The notes beneath the pieces are model-generated. The model did no database searches and had not been told where the DNA came from. It worked only from the letters and a program-made list of their open reading frames with translations. DNA of 64,000 nt from Gnetum montanum (Eukaryota; Streptophyta; Gnetopsida; Gnetales; Gnetaceae). Both the position numbers and the translations under genes were made by a program. The stretch is from contig MNCI01034030.1 in assembly GCA_015680685.1 (NCBI GenBank), forward strand, positions 62,682-126,681, written 5' to 3'. The number at the start of each line of letters is the position of its first letter. Within the stretch, counting starts at the first letter, position 1. Positions 22,314 through 34,184 of the stretch are shown piece after piece.

Positions 22314-24150
22314 ATAAAACCCATATAGGAATCATAGTGAATATTTTGTGTGCTCTTATAAGCATTTTGTAAGCATTGATTTATTCTCTATAACCCAAAT
22401 AGGTATCAACATGAACCAATTACGTGGCTTCCCAATGTAAACATGGAAAAGTTGATTAGAAAATTGGCCCACACAAATTTAAAGATCAACCCATTTAATG
22501 AGCTCTTGGAGACTAATGGGAAAATCTAATTATTCTTAGAATATACTGAAGAAGTATAGTAGCTCTCAAAATATTTTTACCATAGTTTGTTGAGCTACCA
22601 ACATACTTTGACAACACATACAACATCATTATCTCATATGGAGAAGATGCATTTACGACAGCATCATCACCACCACCACTTAAGATACAAAAGCCTAGCT
22701 TTGTAATGTGTGTAGGCATTAGCAATAACAAGAACATAAAACATTTGATGGTTGTAACTTGAAATATCAAATCTCCTTGGCTTCCAATGTTCTAGTACCC
22801 TAGTTGCATAAACTAGGACTTCAAGTCCCGTGACAATTTCATATGCTATGGTGTATAAAGCCATTGGATCATCATGATAAAGGACAAGCTTGTGAATTAC
22901 AAGTGTATATTTTGAAATCCTTGATCTCTCAAATAGAAAATTGTTTCTATTTCAAATCAATATAGGCCAGATGATAAATGAAATCTCCTTTCAAAGGCTG
23001 CTTCATAAAATGGCCGAAATGTGCCAACACTTAGAAGTTAAATGTAGATCATGCTTTTGTTCCAAACAACATATAATTGCCTTGGTTAGGATCCTACACT
23101 ATACCATACAAAACCATTAGCCTCATGATTACATGTAGCAATGAGGTGAATAATGGAATGAGAAGAAACTGTAGAGGTTGGGATGTAAGGTACTTAACCA
23201 TGTCTGCAATAGGTTCTTGTGTCAGTTGTGAGTAAAATGACCATCATACCTATATGTGCAAGTTTCAAACCAAGTCCATACCATTAACAGTGGACTTGTA
23301 TTGGTATGCCCCTTCTTGCATACCATCATGAGTCCATAACAACCATAGAGAATGAACATCACTCCAAAAAGAGAAGAAGAAATGAAGGAAGGACCTTAGT
23401 AAGAGGGGTGCCTTCAGGCATTTGTAACATGTCTTTCTAGCAACATAACCAGTTCTTGTAGCCCATTATTATGTCAAAGGGATGTGCTTTGAATTTCCAT
23501 TATTTATTTTCTCTTTTCTCTCTATTTTTTTATCACTTTTTGTGTTGTTTTAAAAATTTTTTTTGGGGAACCATACCATGCAAAGACATGCTTATTTATT
23601 GGTTGACGATAGGAGTGATGATACATTCCGTGAGGAGTTATAGGCCCCAAGAAGGAAGTCAAGAAGATAATCCAAAAGTCCCCTTGAGGTCAAATCCTTT
23701 TTCATTCCAACTTGGTCTTTTCCCCTTTCTTCAAGGCATAATGATCATTAGTTAATTTTTATTTTCATGTGAGAAGAACTATATTGTTTTCATGATAAAG
23801 ATCTTTTATTTAGAGAAATTGGAGTAATGGATGATGTGGTCTCATTGCATTACACAATTATTTACCCAATCATCTTGATAGCATAGGACAAAAACCCAAC
23901 ACATGTTGTTGCCTTCTACATCATGACTAGTAATATTATTAATAAAAACATTGTAGACATTCATGAAACATGAAGGAAATGACTCAAGAAAAGAGAAAAT
24001 TATAAAAAAAGAAAAAGAAAAAGAACAAGAAGCATAAAACATATTAAGAATTGGAAAATTTTGAAAAAATAGGAAAATAATAAAAAATTGTAAAGCAAAA
24101 AAGTGAAAATGCACTTATTAGTTCTTGATTTAAGATGAGGCATCTCCCCT
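22314..24150 (-). other. RT-4 3' tail, non-coding
   Basis: No gene is visible here. This is the tail of RT-4, similar in length and layout to 2175-4150 and 45524-47450. It holds one tail-motif copy (about 23410-23440), the 'GTGCTTTGAATTTCC' stretch (23485) and an AT-rich AAAAAG-type low-complexity end (23990-24090). Next to the LTR the minus strand reads ATATGGGTTTTAT, a possible decayed polypurine tract. Confidence 0.5.
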
Positions 24151-25000
24151 ATGACTAAACTCATGGACAAGCATTTGAAAAATGGACCACACATTCCCTT
24201 TGTTATACAACATAAGTTTTCCATTTATCATCTTGAATGATTTAATTTTTAACTTGGTAGCACATTTAACATTGATGATAATTACATTTCAATCATTTAA
24301 AGACATATCTTTAGTTGGACTAGAAGGTATTTTCTTTTTAAGGGGTTCAAACATGTTTTCTTGTTTATTTTCTATTTTAGTTATTGTGTACTTAACATCT
24401 TTTTTTGGTGTATAGCCAGAGTGTAAGATGTTCTTCTCTAGGTTCTCTATTTGGTTCACTTTCTTAATGCTAGAACTAATAAGTGAATTGGTTGTTTGGA
24501 TGCATCTTTTAAATGATTTGGTGTTCTGATTCTTGAGCCACTAGCTGTCTTTTGGTTCAATGGCTACTATGTAGACTTTGTTTTGCACACACACTTGTTC
24601 CTTAAGTTTGTTGTGGGTTGGTATAGAGATCATGTTAATAATTTAAACTTTTAGCCCACAATTGCACCCTTTATCATTATTAGTAATGCATGGAATTTTC
24701 TATCTCTCCATAGTGATAGGTTCATCTTTTATGCTTTGTGTTGGAGTGGTAATGGTTGTTGGCTTTTACGTAGGATTACAAGACATTATTTTTGTGAGGA
24801 TTGAGGTTGCACCAAATTATTCTTGTGCTAGTTCTGATGAGCTAGCAGGTCTACTACTTTTATTTACATCTGTGGAAACTATCCTAAAGAAAGAACATTT
24901 TTGAGAGTTTTGCTAAGATCTACTAACATGACCATTTACTTGTATGTTCATGGCACAAGTGGCATTCTTTTTTTAAGGTTGTGGTGCAAATCTTTCCTAC
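24151..25000 (-). pseudogene. RT-4 protease/RT-linker remnant
   Basis: This is a heavily decayed counterpart of 50450-51300 of RT-7. Weak matches include the Cys-containing stretch that encodes 'CIxYSD' (24660-24700). The protease catalytic loop cannot be found and appears deleted. No reverse transcriptase, RNase H or integrase precedes the tail, so RT-4 has also lost pol. Confidence 0.45.
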
Positions 25001-26384
25001 ATTATTGATGGTGACATATGTTGGAGAAAAGTATGAGAGTATTGAGGATGTGATGAAGGATAAGAGGTACGAGTTGGTGATTCCATTGGAGATGTTACGC
25101 GTTGATGATATTTAGGAGAGTAGCAGTAGTGATTTGAGGTAGAGGAAGTAGAACCAATTGGAGAAATAGGTTGTTGAACATAGTATTTAGAAGGGTCCGA
25201 CTAACAATAAGGGTATTGCTGGTTTGTTGATGACATCTCCCACAACTATGGGTTTTGCCACTGTGGTTGATAAGAAGTCCCATTGGGATAGTACTAGTTG
25301 TTATAGGATTATGTAAGGTAATCTCCCAGGCATTTGCTTTTCTATGAACTTAGAATTCAAAGTAAAAGCCCAAAACTATTGTAGATGTAACATAACTGGT
25401 CAATAGTCCTTTGGATGTTCATATTGATAGATGTTACATTCATCATCCTCTTTTGTATATGAGTTTGTAACCTCTTCTACTATAGCTATTTTCTATTTTT
25501 GCTGATAAGTGTCCTTGTTCCTTTATCCTTTTTTCTCTTTTTGTTTTGATCAGTTAATCCTTTTTACTTTACCTTCTCCTCTATGATTTTCAAGTTGGTT
25601 ATTTTCATTTATCAACTCCCACATCTTAACTATGCTTACTTCAATCTTAGCAATAGACTTTTGTATTGGAAAGTTTTGTGTAAAATCAACTCATCAAGAG
25701 TTGCCTCTTTTTCATAATCATAAATATGAACCTCTTTTTTGTGAAGAGTTGGACCCTAGTTATATTCCTCTAAACTCTCCCTTTTAGACAGCTCTCCTTC
25801 TTCTTTTTCCACCTATTCACCTAACCTTTGTATTTAATGGGCTCTCAATTTTGATAATCATCCTTGGGCATGGATCCAAAGGGTCTTCCTCATCTTTTTA
25901 CAAAACCCATCTATGATGTGGAGAAGTTGCTATTTTTGAGAAAAACCATGGCCTAAACATCTATTTAGTAGAGAATAGTATCTATCCAAGGCTACACCTA
26001 AGGATTCTTACTTTTCTTGCTTCCACCTTGGGATTTGTTTTCTTAGATTGGACACTCTTTCATAGGTTTGGTATTTTTCATTGAAGAGCTTAAGCATTAT
26101 GGACCACCAGTGGATTGAATCTGGTTCCAACGATCTATACCAACTTTTAACTTCTTCTATTAATGTCCTAGGAAAGAGCTTAAGCTTTTGCCACTTACTT
26201 TTGATATTTTGCAAGGCACAAGTATATGGAAGGCTTGTAAATGATGTTATGGATTAGAATTATAGCCTCCCTCAAATTTAGGAATGTTATTCACATCAAG
26301 CTTTTTGATGCGGCTTTCCCTTTGATGCCTATGGGGTATTCTAATTACTTCCATGATATATATCATGCTTCTAGTAGTCAACAA
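25001..26384 (-). pseudogene. RT-4 gag, 3' part (degenerate)
   Basis: Gag sequence on the minus strand. The capsid core at 26008-26214 reads IKSKWQKLKLFPRTLIEEVK followed by SWYRSLEPDSIHWWSIMLKL. A decayed zinc-knuckle-like remnant with YEHPK lies at about 25395-25440. The Gln/Ser-rich C-terminus follows (25095-25283). The text stops at the RT-5 target site and continues at 36791. Confidence 0.7.
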
Positions 26385-26389
26385 GGGTT
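26385..26389. repeat. RT-5 target-site duplication, left (GGGTT)
   Basis: GGGTT precedes the TGAAAC terminus. The right copy at 36786-36790 is AGGTT, one mismatch. Joining the two flanks restores gag text that parallels 6560-6600. Confidence 0.72.
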
Positions 26390-28120
26390 TGAAACGCCAC
26401 CAAATTCAGGCTACAGTGTCTTAATTGCAAATTTGCCTAAATGTCAAAATGATGGAACTTTCTATAAATTTTTCTAAGTGTTGGGACTATGCTTTCCACT
26501 ACCTCAAAGCATAGTCAGCCTAGTAGAGAGCATAGTCAACACTAAACACCAGTTTTGCAACTTTTTCTAAGTATTAACATAGTAGCTATAGATTGTTCTA
26601 AGTGTTGAGACTACACTCTCCACTACCCAGGAGTGTAGTCAAGCATAGTCAGCATGTAAGCTTAGTTTGTACAAAATTTTCTAACTATTGAGACCATGCT
26701 CTCCACCAGACAAGAGCGTACTCAAGCGTAGACAACATCAAGGCCCAGGTTTTTGCAATTTTTCTAACTATTGAGACTACGCTCTCCATTACCCTAGAGC
26801 ATAGTTGAGCATAGTCAACTAGAAGCTAGATTTTGCAAAAATATTTCAGAGTCTAAGACCACACTCTTCTTCAGTCTAGAGCATAATCAAGCGTAGACAT
26901 GTAGAATAGCCTCCAAAGGCCTCCCCAAAATCCAACTCAATCCAACACATCTTTGGCAAGCAACATGCATCATTTTGCATCCCCTTTGTCTCAAAATTGT
27001 AACTACACTAGACCCCATGCCAAATAGTGGATAGCGTAGTCCCAAAGTGTAGTCTTCAAAAGTTGCATTTTTTGGATTTCTCAAACACATTACGGTCCTC
27101 TCAGCACACTCACATGTAGTTGGCAGTGTAGTCATAGTCTCGCAGCTTCGCAGAGTCTAGCAGAGTACAACATAGCATAACACCGCTTGCCTTAATGGAG
27201 AGTGTAGTTGGGGTATAGTGTAGTCCCAACCATCCCACTAACACGTGGCTATCTCTTTGTGTTTTTCGATAACCCTAGCCCTAGCCCTCTACATTTTAGG
27301 GGTTGGCATTTTTTGCATTTTGGTTGGCAAATCTGAATGTTTGCAAGTTTGGCAAATTTCAAGTGTATTTGGCATTTGGCATTTTAGGTGAATGAGACCT
27401 AAAGGCAAGGTAGTTTGACATTTGGAATTTTGGGTGAATGAGACCTAGAGGCATACCAGTGAACCAAAGAGAAGTAGAGTTCCACACCAAGCCCCACCAT
27501 AGTCCCACCATAGTCCAACAGGATACCATAGCCCATGGTACACCACAACAACCAACTTGGTAGACATAGACACCACGACGAGTGTTAGACTTCATGGCTT
27601 GACACTCCCGAGACTCTGACTATTCTCTCCATTGCACCTCTTGTACACTATGTATCTTCTAAACCCCTTTTGGAGTTAACTACGCTCAACCCCATTTGGG
27701 ATGATGTTCTATTTCTCTCTCTTGTATTTTCACACTTTCTTTGTATTTTTTGACATTTTCAATGCGTGGTCATGTTATAACTACGCTTGGGCAACAGTCT
27801 CTACTTCTTGGTACCCCCGTTTTCACCGAAATCATTAACTACGCTTGCCCCCTTGGGCACCAATGACTATGCTCTACACCATTAACATTGTTGACATCAT
27901 CAACGCATTGACATTGTCAACATCGTTAACACCACACCACCACTTAAACACTTAGCATCATTTTGGCATCACATTGGTAAGTCCCTGTTTGATCAATAAG
28001 ACTATTTTGGGCACCTTGTCTCTACATCTAGTAGGCCCTCACACAGACATGGGGTTAAAGCTATGCACTCATGAACCTCTTGGTGTCCCATTCTAGCTAC
28101 CAATATTTTTGGTCACTATA
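26390..28120 (+). repeat. RT-5 5' LTR (left)
   Basis: About 1.73 kb, from TGAAACGCC to CACTATA (CACTACA in the partner). Its U3 has about five hairpin units (26430-26900). Relative to the right LTR it lacks about 11 bp that include the TATAAATA box (near 27275), so this copy's promoter is broken. Confidence 0.85.
26430..26900. repeat. Hairpin tandem repeat in RT-5 U3 (left LTR)
   Basis: About five units of roughly 80-115 bp. Each carries GACTACGCTCTCCA and, after about 10 bases, AGAGCGTAGTC, so each can fold into a stem. The units are separated by 'TTTTGCAA' and 'TTTCTAA' words. The same array is at 35215-35645. Confidence 0.78.
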
Positions 28121-28126
28121 GTTTTT

Positions 28127-28144
28127 TGGCATTAGAAAGAGGGT
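28127..28144 (+). other. RT-5 primer-binding site (decayed, tRNA-Met-like)
   Basis: TGGCATTAGAAAGAGGGT, 6 bases after the left LTR. It resembles TGGTATCAGAGC, the complement of initiator tRNA-Met used by many plant LTR elements, with about four mismatches in 12. Confidence 0.5.
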
Positions 28145-28388
28145 AGAGCCATTTCCTTTTTCACACTTCTCTCCACTATTTTTTCTAAGTCTCTGTTCTC
28201 TCAGTGTAAAGAGCATAGTTGGTGGAGTGTGTAGTTAGCGTGGAGCATAGTTGACTCTAAGCGTAGAGAGCATAGTCTTTACACTTAGCCATTTTTCCAC
28301 AATTTTAACACTTAGCCATTTTTCTGTAGTTGTCAGAGTTAGCCATTTTTGTAAATAGTAGCCCATGGCTCTCTATTTCATGATACAA
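28145..28388. other. RT-5 leader, no gene seen
   Basis: Short untranslated leader. It contains further GCGTAGAG and GTAGTTG words like those in the LTR. Confidence 0.4.
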
Positions 28389-30287
28389 TCTGCAAACATG
28401 AATCTAGATCAGCCTTCAATGTAAATGTCTAACATACTTGACACCTTTGCCATCCACCCAGAGTATGCTACGCTCAACAATGAATAGTACAACTTCATAT
28501 GTGCAAAGCTCCAAGCAGGGTTACTCTTGGATCGCCTTGACATGGAGGCAAAATAGGACTTCTAACTAACCCATTAGGATAGACGAGTGTACATCCCCTC
28601 CTCATTCGACATCATTCACAGAGTTCCACCACTAGTTGTTGTTCCAACTCATTTGTGCAAACGAGCATGACATAGAAACAAACTACGAGGAAGCCCTACA
28701 GGAGGAGGAAAATGAGTTTGAAGCTTGCTTCGAATGAAAGAGTCCCCTTTACACTGTATTTCAACAACCACTCCCTTGTTCAGCAACAAATGCGCCTGCC
28801 CATTCCTATGCTCATGTAGGGGCCATCTCTAGGCCCCAAATGAATTAGGCACCTTACATCTTGTCTGTCTCATCAGTGCCCTTGGCATCATTCCAATCCA
28901 CACATGCATGGCTTGCCTTGGTTACCGCACCCATGGCATAACCAATGCATCAACCACATCGCATGGCTTTGCAACCAGCAATCTGGCCCTACACCGTGCA
29001 ACCAACACAAGCCTAACCTACGCAATTAGCTGGCACATCTCAAAACTTGAATCAGGCATTCCAGTTGATCTAGAGTTTAATAGAGGAGGTGAGGCAACTC
29101 AAAGTAGCTTTCTTCAAAACTATCAAGGTGATGGACTTCTACCAGGATGACCTCACAAGTCCTGCTGTCTTACCCCTAACTCTACATACAGGGGTCTTGT
29201 TGCCTCAACTCACTAAGTACAATGGTGAAGGGGGACCCAACGTGCACTTGGTCACATTTAGGTCCAAGTGCTTGCTACTACAAGCCTGGCCACATGCCAT
29301 CATGCACATGTTTGCCATGTCACTAATTGGCAAAGCCTTAGATTAGTATTGCGTGCTACCTAGGACCTCCATATCCTCTTTGGAGGATCTCCTAAGCTAG
29401 TTTGTGACACACTTTAGGTACAACTTGAAACCTAAAGCAACCCTCAACCAACTCATGTAGATTAAGTAGGCCACCTAGAGCCTATGCCAAAATTTATTCA
29501 ATGCTAGAGTGCCTTGTTACAAGAAATATGAGAACCCGTAGTAGAGATGCATCTCTTGGCCATCTTCAAGGGTGTAGTTAATGACTTTATCAAGTTAAAA
29601 ATGTACTACTTGGCCTTGAAGTCCCTCAACCAAGTCTTTTCCCAAATGAAGAGCATAGAGGAGGCAAAGTAAGATAGCAAGGACTTGGCCTACGTGGCCT
29701 ACAAAGAGTAGCATGCAAAGAAGCCAAATGCAATAGTGGCAATGGTAGCCATGCATGCTAAAGCGACCAATTGAGGCCCAACAACTAAGCAACCCAAAGC
29801 CCCAACTCATAAAGCTGGCAACTCTGGTGCCTAGGCAACCAACCCACCTACATTAGTAGGGGTCATAGCGCAAGTCATCCCAAGGTCCAACTTTGAGTGC
29901 AAGGATTGCTCAAAGTATATCCAATTGCCATTGAAACCCTCACAACTGTTAGATCAACTATTGAAAGCTAGGTAAATCCAACAGAAGCACGTGTTAGAGG
30001 AGGCCCACCAAAGGCACGAAAGGTGCTATGAGTTGCTAAGGAATCCTACCTTAGCAACACCAAATGATCCCCTAGTCCTACAACACTTTAAGCTGGACCA
30101 ATTTTGTCATTACCACCAGATGTCTGGTCATAGTATGGACTTCTGTCAAGCTTTACAAGACAATCTACAAAGGATGATAGATAGGGGTGAACTGGTGCTT
30201 AATGTAGTAAAACAGTCCAACACAGATAATGTTGCATATGTTATAAACACCATCAATGTGGATGACAAGCTAACACAAGTGAAGTAG
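28389..30287 (+). pseudogene. RT-5 gag (degenerate)
   Basis: Capsid protein of RT-5, in pieces on the plus strand. A possible start is the ATG at 28389 (MNLDQPSM, then a stop). The core in 29089-29346 reads GVLLPQLTKYNGEGGPNVHL then VTFRSKCLLL and FAMSLIGKALD. This is the usual PxLxxYxGxxDPxxHL and 'sLxGxAxxWY' pattern of retrotransposon gag. A later open stretch, 29991-30287, has a CCHC-type knuckle FCHYHQMSGHSMDFCQALQD followed by RMIDRGEL, a Tat/Ogre-like arrangement. Stops occur between about 29345 and 29990. Confidence 0.72.
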
Positions 30288-31130
30288 CCTTTTCTGATCT
30301 GTGTGTTTCCTAGTAGTGCAAAGTTCTCCTTCAACCTCCACATGTTTGAGGTTTCCTTTTTTGATTAAAGTGCCACCTCGAGCAGCTACAACACCCTTTG
30401 TAGTTAGGGTCCCACAATGTTTATTTGCTATGATGTTAAACTAGTAGCAATCATCCACTATGATATTAAACTAGCATGCTGCAACAATAATTGTTAAGCA
30501 AACGTTTGTTGTTGGGATGCCACAACATGCTGGCCTTCAGTAGTGGGCAACGTATTGGTCCCTTCTCCTCCAAGGGCCAACCCCACTAGCAACACAAATA
30601 GGCCCACTAAATGGCAATGCAAGAGGTTGAATGAGAACCTTGCAAATGGAATGGCTAGGCAACAATGAGACCAAAGAATGCTTGGTTCAGTGAAGTCGAT
30701 CCCTGTCTCTGTAGTCTCTATAGCCAAAGCAATTGAAAAGGCCACAACCAGTAAACCATGATTGAGCACTGAGGCCCCCAAGTAGGCCAAGCAAGTAAAG
30801 CCCAAGTCCCCTCCATGAGAGATCCATCTCTTAGGCCACATGGAGAAGGTTAAGGCTAGCACAATGGTTGATGGTAAGGACTTGATAGCTACATTAACCT
30901 AGGTAAAACAAACACTCAAACAAAAAAATACAATGCTAAGCTTGTATGACCTAGTCATGACCTCATCTACCCACTGGGAAGCATTGGCCCAAATGTTGGC
31001 CTTCATTCCTGTTATATAGGACATCCCTATAAATGAGGATGTCATCCATGTAGTGATGTTGCCCTCGACACCATAGGAATCAGGTTCAACATCCCTAGCA
31101 TTTCGTGACAAGTAATCAATGTTAATCTTG
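30288..31130 (+). other. RT-5 gag-protease spacer, no clear domain
   Basis: Low-similarity spacer with stops in all frames. Two imperfect copies of 'CTATGATGTTAAACTAG' text (30430-30475) foreshadow the later 30-bp repeat array. Confidence 0.4.
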
Positions 31131-31450
31131 AGTGAGGGGAGGTCACAATAGCTCCAATGTTTATTAGCATACGCATTGGGCAATCCACAATTTGTAGGAT
31201 GCATGTCGATGATGGTGCAACAACAAACGTAATACCATACACCGTTGTCAACAAGCTAGGCCTCACAGAAAAAATTAGGCCAACAAAAATCTCATGTCTA
31301 AAATCCTTCAATGTATCACATGTCACTGTCAAGGGTATCATAAAAATCACATTCATGGTAGGGGAGTAGTTCCCCACCTCTGTAGAATTCACTATCATAG
31401 AGGAAATGCCTAGTTCCAACTTGATATTAGGTAGGCCTTGGTTGGCTTAG
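31131..31450 (+). pseudogene. RT-5 retropepsin-like protease (degenerate)
   Basis: Aspartic protease. The open frame from 31157 reads MFISIRIGQSTICRMHVDDG then ATTNVIPYTVVNKLGL, the typical loop before and around the catalytic Asp (here DDGA where D-S/T-G is usual). It continues KSFNVSHVTVKGIIKI and, after a stop, LILGRPWLA, the second conserved block. The Ala after Gly fits the D-S/T-G-A pattern, so the active-site loop may have been functional, but stops at about 31369 and 31448 break the chain. Confidence 0.72.
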
Positions 31451-32470
31451 CTACGAGCTATCTCCTATCCCACTCACTAGGAAATCCACCTTCCATACGG
31501 AGGTGGTGAAGTTATCATCCACAGTGATAATGTTGTTCCTTTGGCCATCAATAACATAGAAATGGAGCAAGGGTCAATGGTTGAATTCCCTAGTGATGTA
31601 CCTATGGTAGACAATGCAATGCATGAGGTTGACACACCTGGACAAGTGGTGGAAGCCAACAACCTCTTGAAGGATGTTTCTAGGCCTTACGTGCCTACTA
31701 ATCCATGTTAGATTAGGAAGCAACTATGTGACAAAGGGACCCCCTTGACCCAAAATGTGCCAAGTGCCCAACTACTGTGCCATGCATTTTTGACCTTTGC
31801 TTGCATTGTATTTATTTATGCATTTACATTTAGCCTACTTACTTAGATTATGCATCGTTTTTCTTTATTCACTTTGTTTATGCATTCATCTGCTTAGCCT
31901 ATGCATGAAAAACATTAAAAACATAAAAATCATAAAACATTAAAATTATAGAAAAAACAATGCTACGAGTTGTCTCCTCTCCCATCCACTAGGAAATCCA
32001 CCTTTCGTACGAAGGTGGTGAAGTTATCATCCATGATGATAACATTGTCCCTTTGGCCATCAATAACATAGAAATGGAGCAAGGATCAACAGTTGAATTT
32101 CCTAGTGATGTACCTATGGCAAATAATGCAATGCATAAGGCTAACACACCTAAACAAGTGGTGGAAGCCAACAACCTCCTAAAGGACGTTTCTAGGCCCT
32201 ATGCACCTCCTAATCTATGTAAGATTAGGAAGCAACTATGTGACCAAGGGACCCCCTTGGCCCAAAACATGCTAGGTGCCCGCCTACCCTTTGCTATTAT
32301 GCACCATGCATTTTTGACCTTCACTTACATTGCATTTGTTTATGCATTTACATTTAGCTTGCTTGCTTAGATTACATATTGTATTGCTTTATTCACTTTG
32401 TTTACGCATTCATTTGCTTAGCCTACGCATGAAAAACATCAAAAACATAAAAATCATAAAACATTAAAAT
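31448..32470 (+). repeat. Tandem duplication, about 513-bp unit
   Basis: The block 31448-31961 (from 'GCTACGAGCTATCTCCTATC') is repeated at 31962-32470 with scattered differences. Each copy carries a short coding-like stretch (EIHLPYGGGEVIIH, then NIEMEQGS and VEFPSDVPM) followed by a non-coding part with GCATTTACATTTAGC and AAAACATAAAAATC. The stretch probably continues the protease-linker polyprotein. A frame of 105 residues remains open in the second copy (32053-32370). Confidence 0.8.
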
Positions 32471-32489
32471 TACAAAAAACAAAAACAAC

Positions 32490-33715
32490 ACTATAGCCCA
32501 CCATGGCCTTAAACTGGAGGCATTCCCCATGGCCCACCATGGCCTTAAGTTGGTAGCACGTGGCCTGAAATGGCCTTAAACTAGCACTCTACACAGTCCA
32601 CCATGGCCTTAAATTGGCAACACGTGGCTTAAAAAGACCTAAAACTAATGCTTTCAATTCCAATGCATGGCTCACCATGGCCTTAAACTAGCAATGTATG
32701 ACTCATAATGACCTAAAACTACAATCATGACCCAAAATGGCCCAAAACTAGCAACACACAGGGCCTAGAATGACCTAAAACTATCATTGCACCCTGAAAT
32801 GACCCAAAACTAGCAACACATAGGGCCTAGAATGGCCTTAAACTACCGATGCAGCTTGAAATGGCCCAAAACTATTGCTTTTAAAATCTCATTGCATTAC
32901 TTTCCCTTCATTTTTGCATTAATTTTGTTAAATGGGTGTTGCTCAATGTTGTTTTTCTAGTTGATTTTATAGGATCGTGCATAAGCATATCTAGTGTGCA
33001 GCATCATACCTCACTAAAGCAAGGTAAGCACACATATGCTATGATGCTAAAACTGGCACAACACTCATCCACCATAGTGCTAAAACTGGCACAGTAGTCC
33101 ACTATGACTATAAACTAGTGTAGCTTATTCACCACGATGCTAAAACTAGCATAGGCGTCCACCATGATGCTAAAATTGGCATAGTGGTCGACTATGACTA
33201 TAAACTAGCATAGTAAGTTTGCCATTACTATAAACTAGCATAGCCCATCCACTATGACATTAAACTGGCATAGCCCATCTGCTATGATGTTAAACTGGCA
33301 TAGCTCATCTGTTATGACGTTAAATTGACACAAACCTACTAAGTCTGCTATGACTATAAACTAGCATAGCAAGTCCACTATGACTATAAACAGGCACAAC
33401 AAGTTTGCTATGATTATAAATTTGCACAAACCATCTGCTATGACATTAAACTGGCGTAGTTTGTTCGCCATGATGTTAAACTGGCACAACATACGTCCTT
33501 AGGTCACAATGTTAAACTAGTACAACAGCACATCCTTGGCTCACGACATTAAATTGGCACAACAACATGTCTACTATGATGTTAAACTAGCATAGCAGTT
33601 CGCTAGGAGTATAAACTAGCACACCATGGTTTAACAAGACTTTAAACTGGGTTCACGGTCTACTAGGAGCTTAAATTAGGAAGGCTAGGGTCTATCAAGA
33701 CCTTAAATTGGGTTT
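32490..33715. repeat. Minisatellite arrays in RT-5
   Basis: The first part (32490-32880) has about 11 degenerate units of roughly 35 bp around CCATGGCCTTAAACT and GGCCCAAAACTAGCAACACA. The second part (33030-33700) has about 20 units near 30 bp around CTATGACATTAAACTGGCAT plus AGCCCATCTG. No ORF is maintained through either array. Confidence 0.8.
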
Positions 33716-33761
33716 TCCATTAGTCATGCATAGTTCCACGAGCAAGCAAGCGAGAATAATT

Positions 33762-34184
33762 TCAACCCCCCTCTCCTCCACTCTTTTGCACCACATGGAC
33801 AGGGATACTACAGTCCCAGAATGAAGCACTGGCCATTGGCTTGGCCTTTGGAGCACTTGTAGCATTATGAACCCCTACCATTTTGCTAATTTTTTGAGCT
33901 CTTGTCATCACTTTGGCCTTTAGAGCACTTGCAGCATTATGGCCCTCTACCATTTTGTTAGTCTTTTAAGCACTTTCCATCACTCTGGCTTTTGGAGCAT
34001 GCGGAACATCATCGTCCCTAAACACTTTTCTAGGTTTTTGAACACCTACAACTAGCATAGCTTTTGGAGCATTTGCAGCATTATTACCCCTAGGCATTTT
34101 GCTAGTCTTCCAAAAACTTGCCATTGGTTTAGCCTTTGGAGCACCCGTAGCATCATCTCCCTTGACATTTAATTTGAATTTCAT
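33762..34184 (-). pseudogene. RT-5 antisense repeat-protein ORF (one stop)
   Basis: One minus-strand frame stays open for about 140 codons apart from a single stop at 33966-33968. It lies opposite to the RT-5 genes and starts at the ATG at 34182-34184 (MKFKLNVKGDD). It is made of five units of 22-24 residues, each with the core APKAK or ALKAK followed by a Lys/Met stretch: GDDATGAPKAKPM, GNNAANAPKAM, DDDVPHAPKARVM, GHNAASALKAKVM and VHNATSAPKAKPM. The unit length in bases (about 69-75) mostly keeps the frame. No known family is recognised. Antisense ORFs between pol and the 3' LTR are known in Tat-group elements such as Retand. A simple in-frame satellite is the alternative. Confidence 0.5.

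Noticed and set aside
29595-29810. Minus-strand 71-residue hydrophobic frame in RT-5
   Set aside because: Antisense to the gag region; not supported by motifs or repeats.
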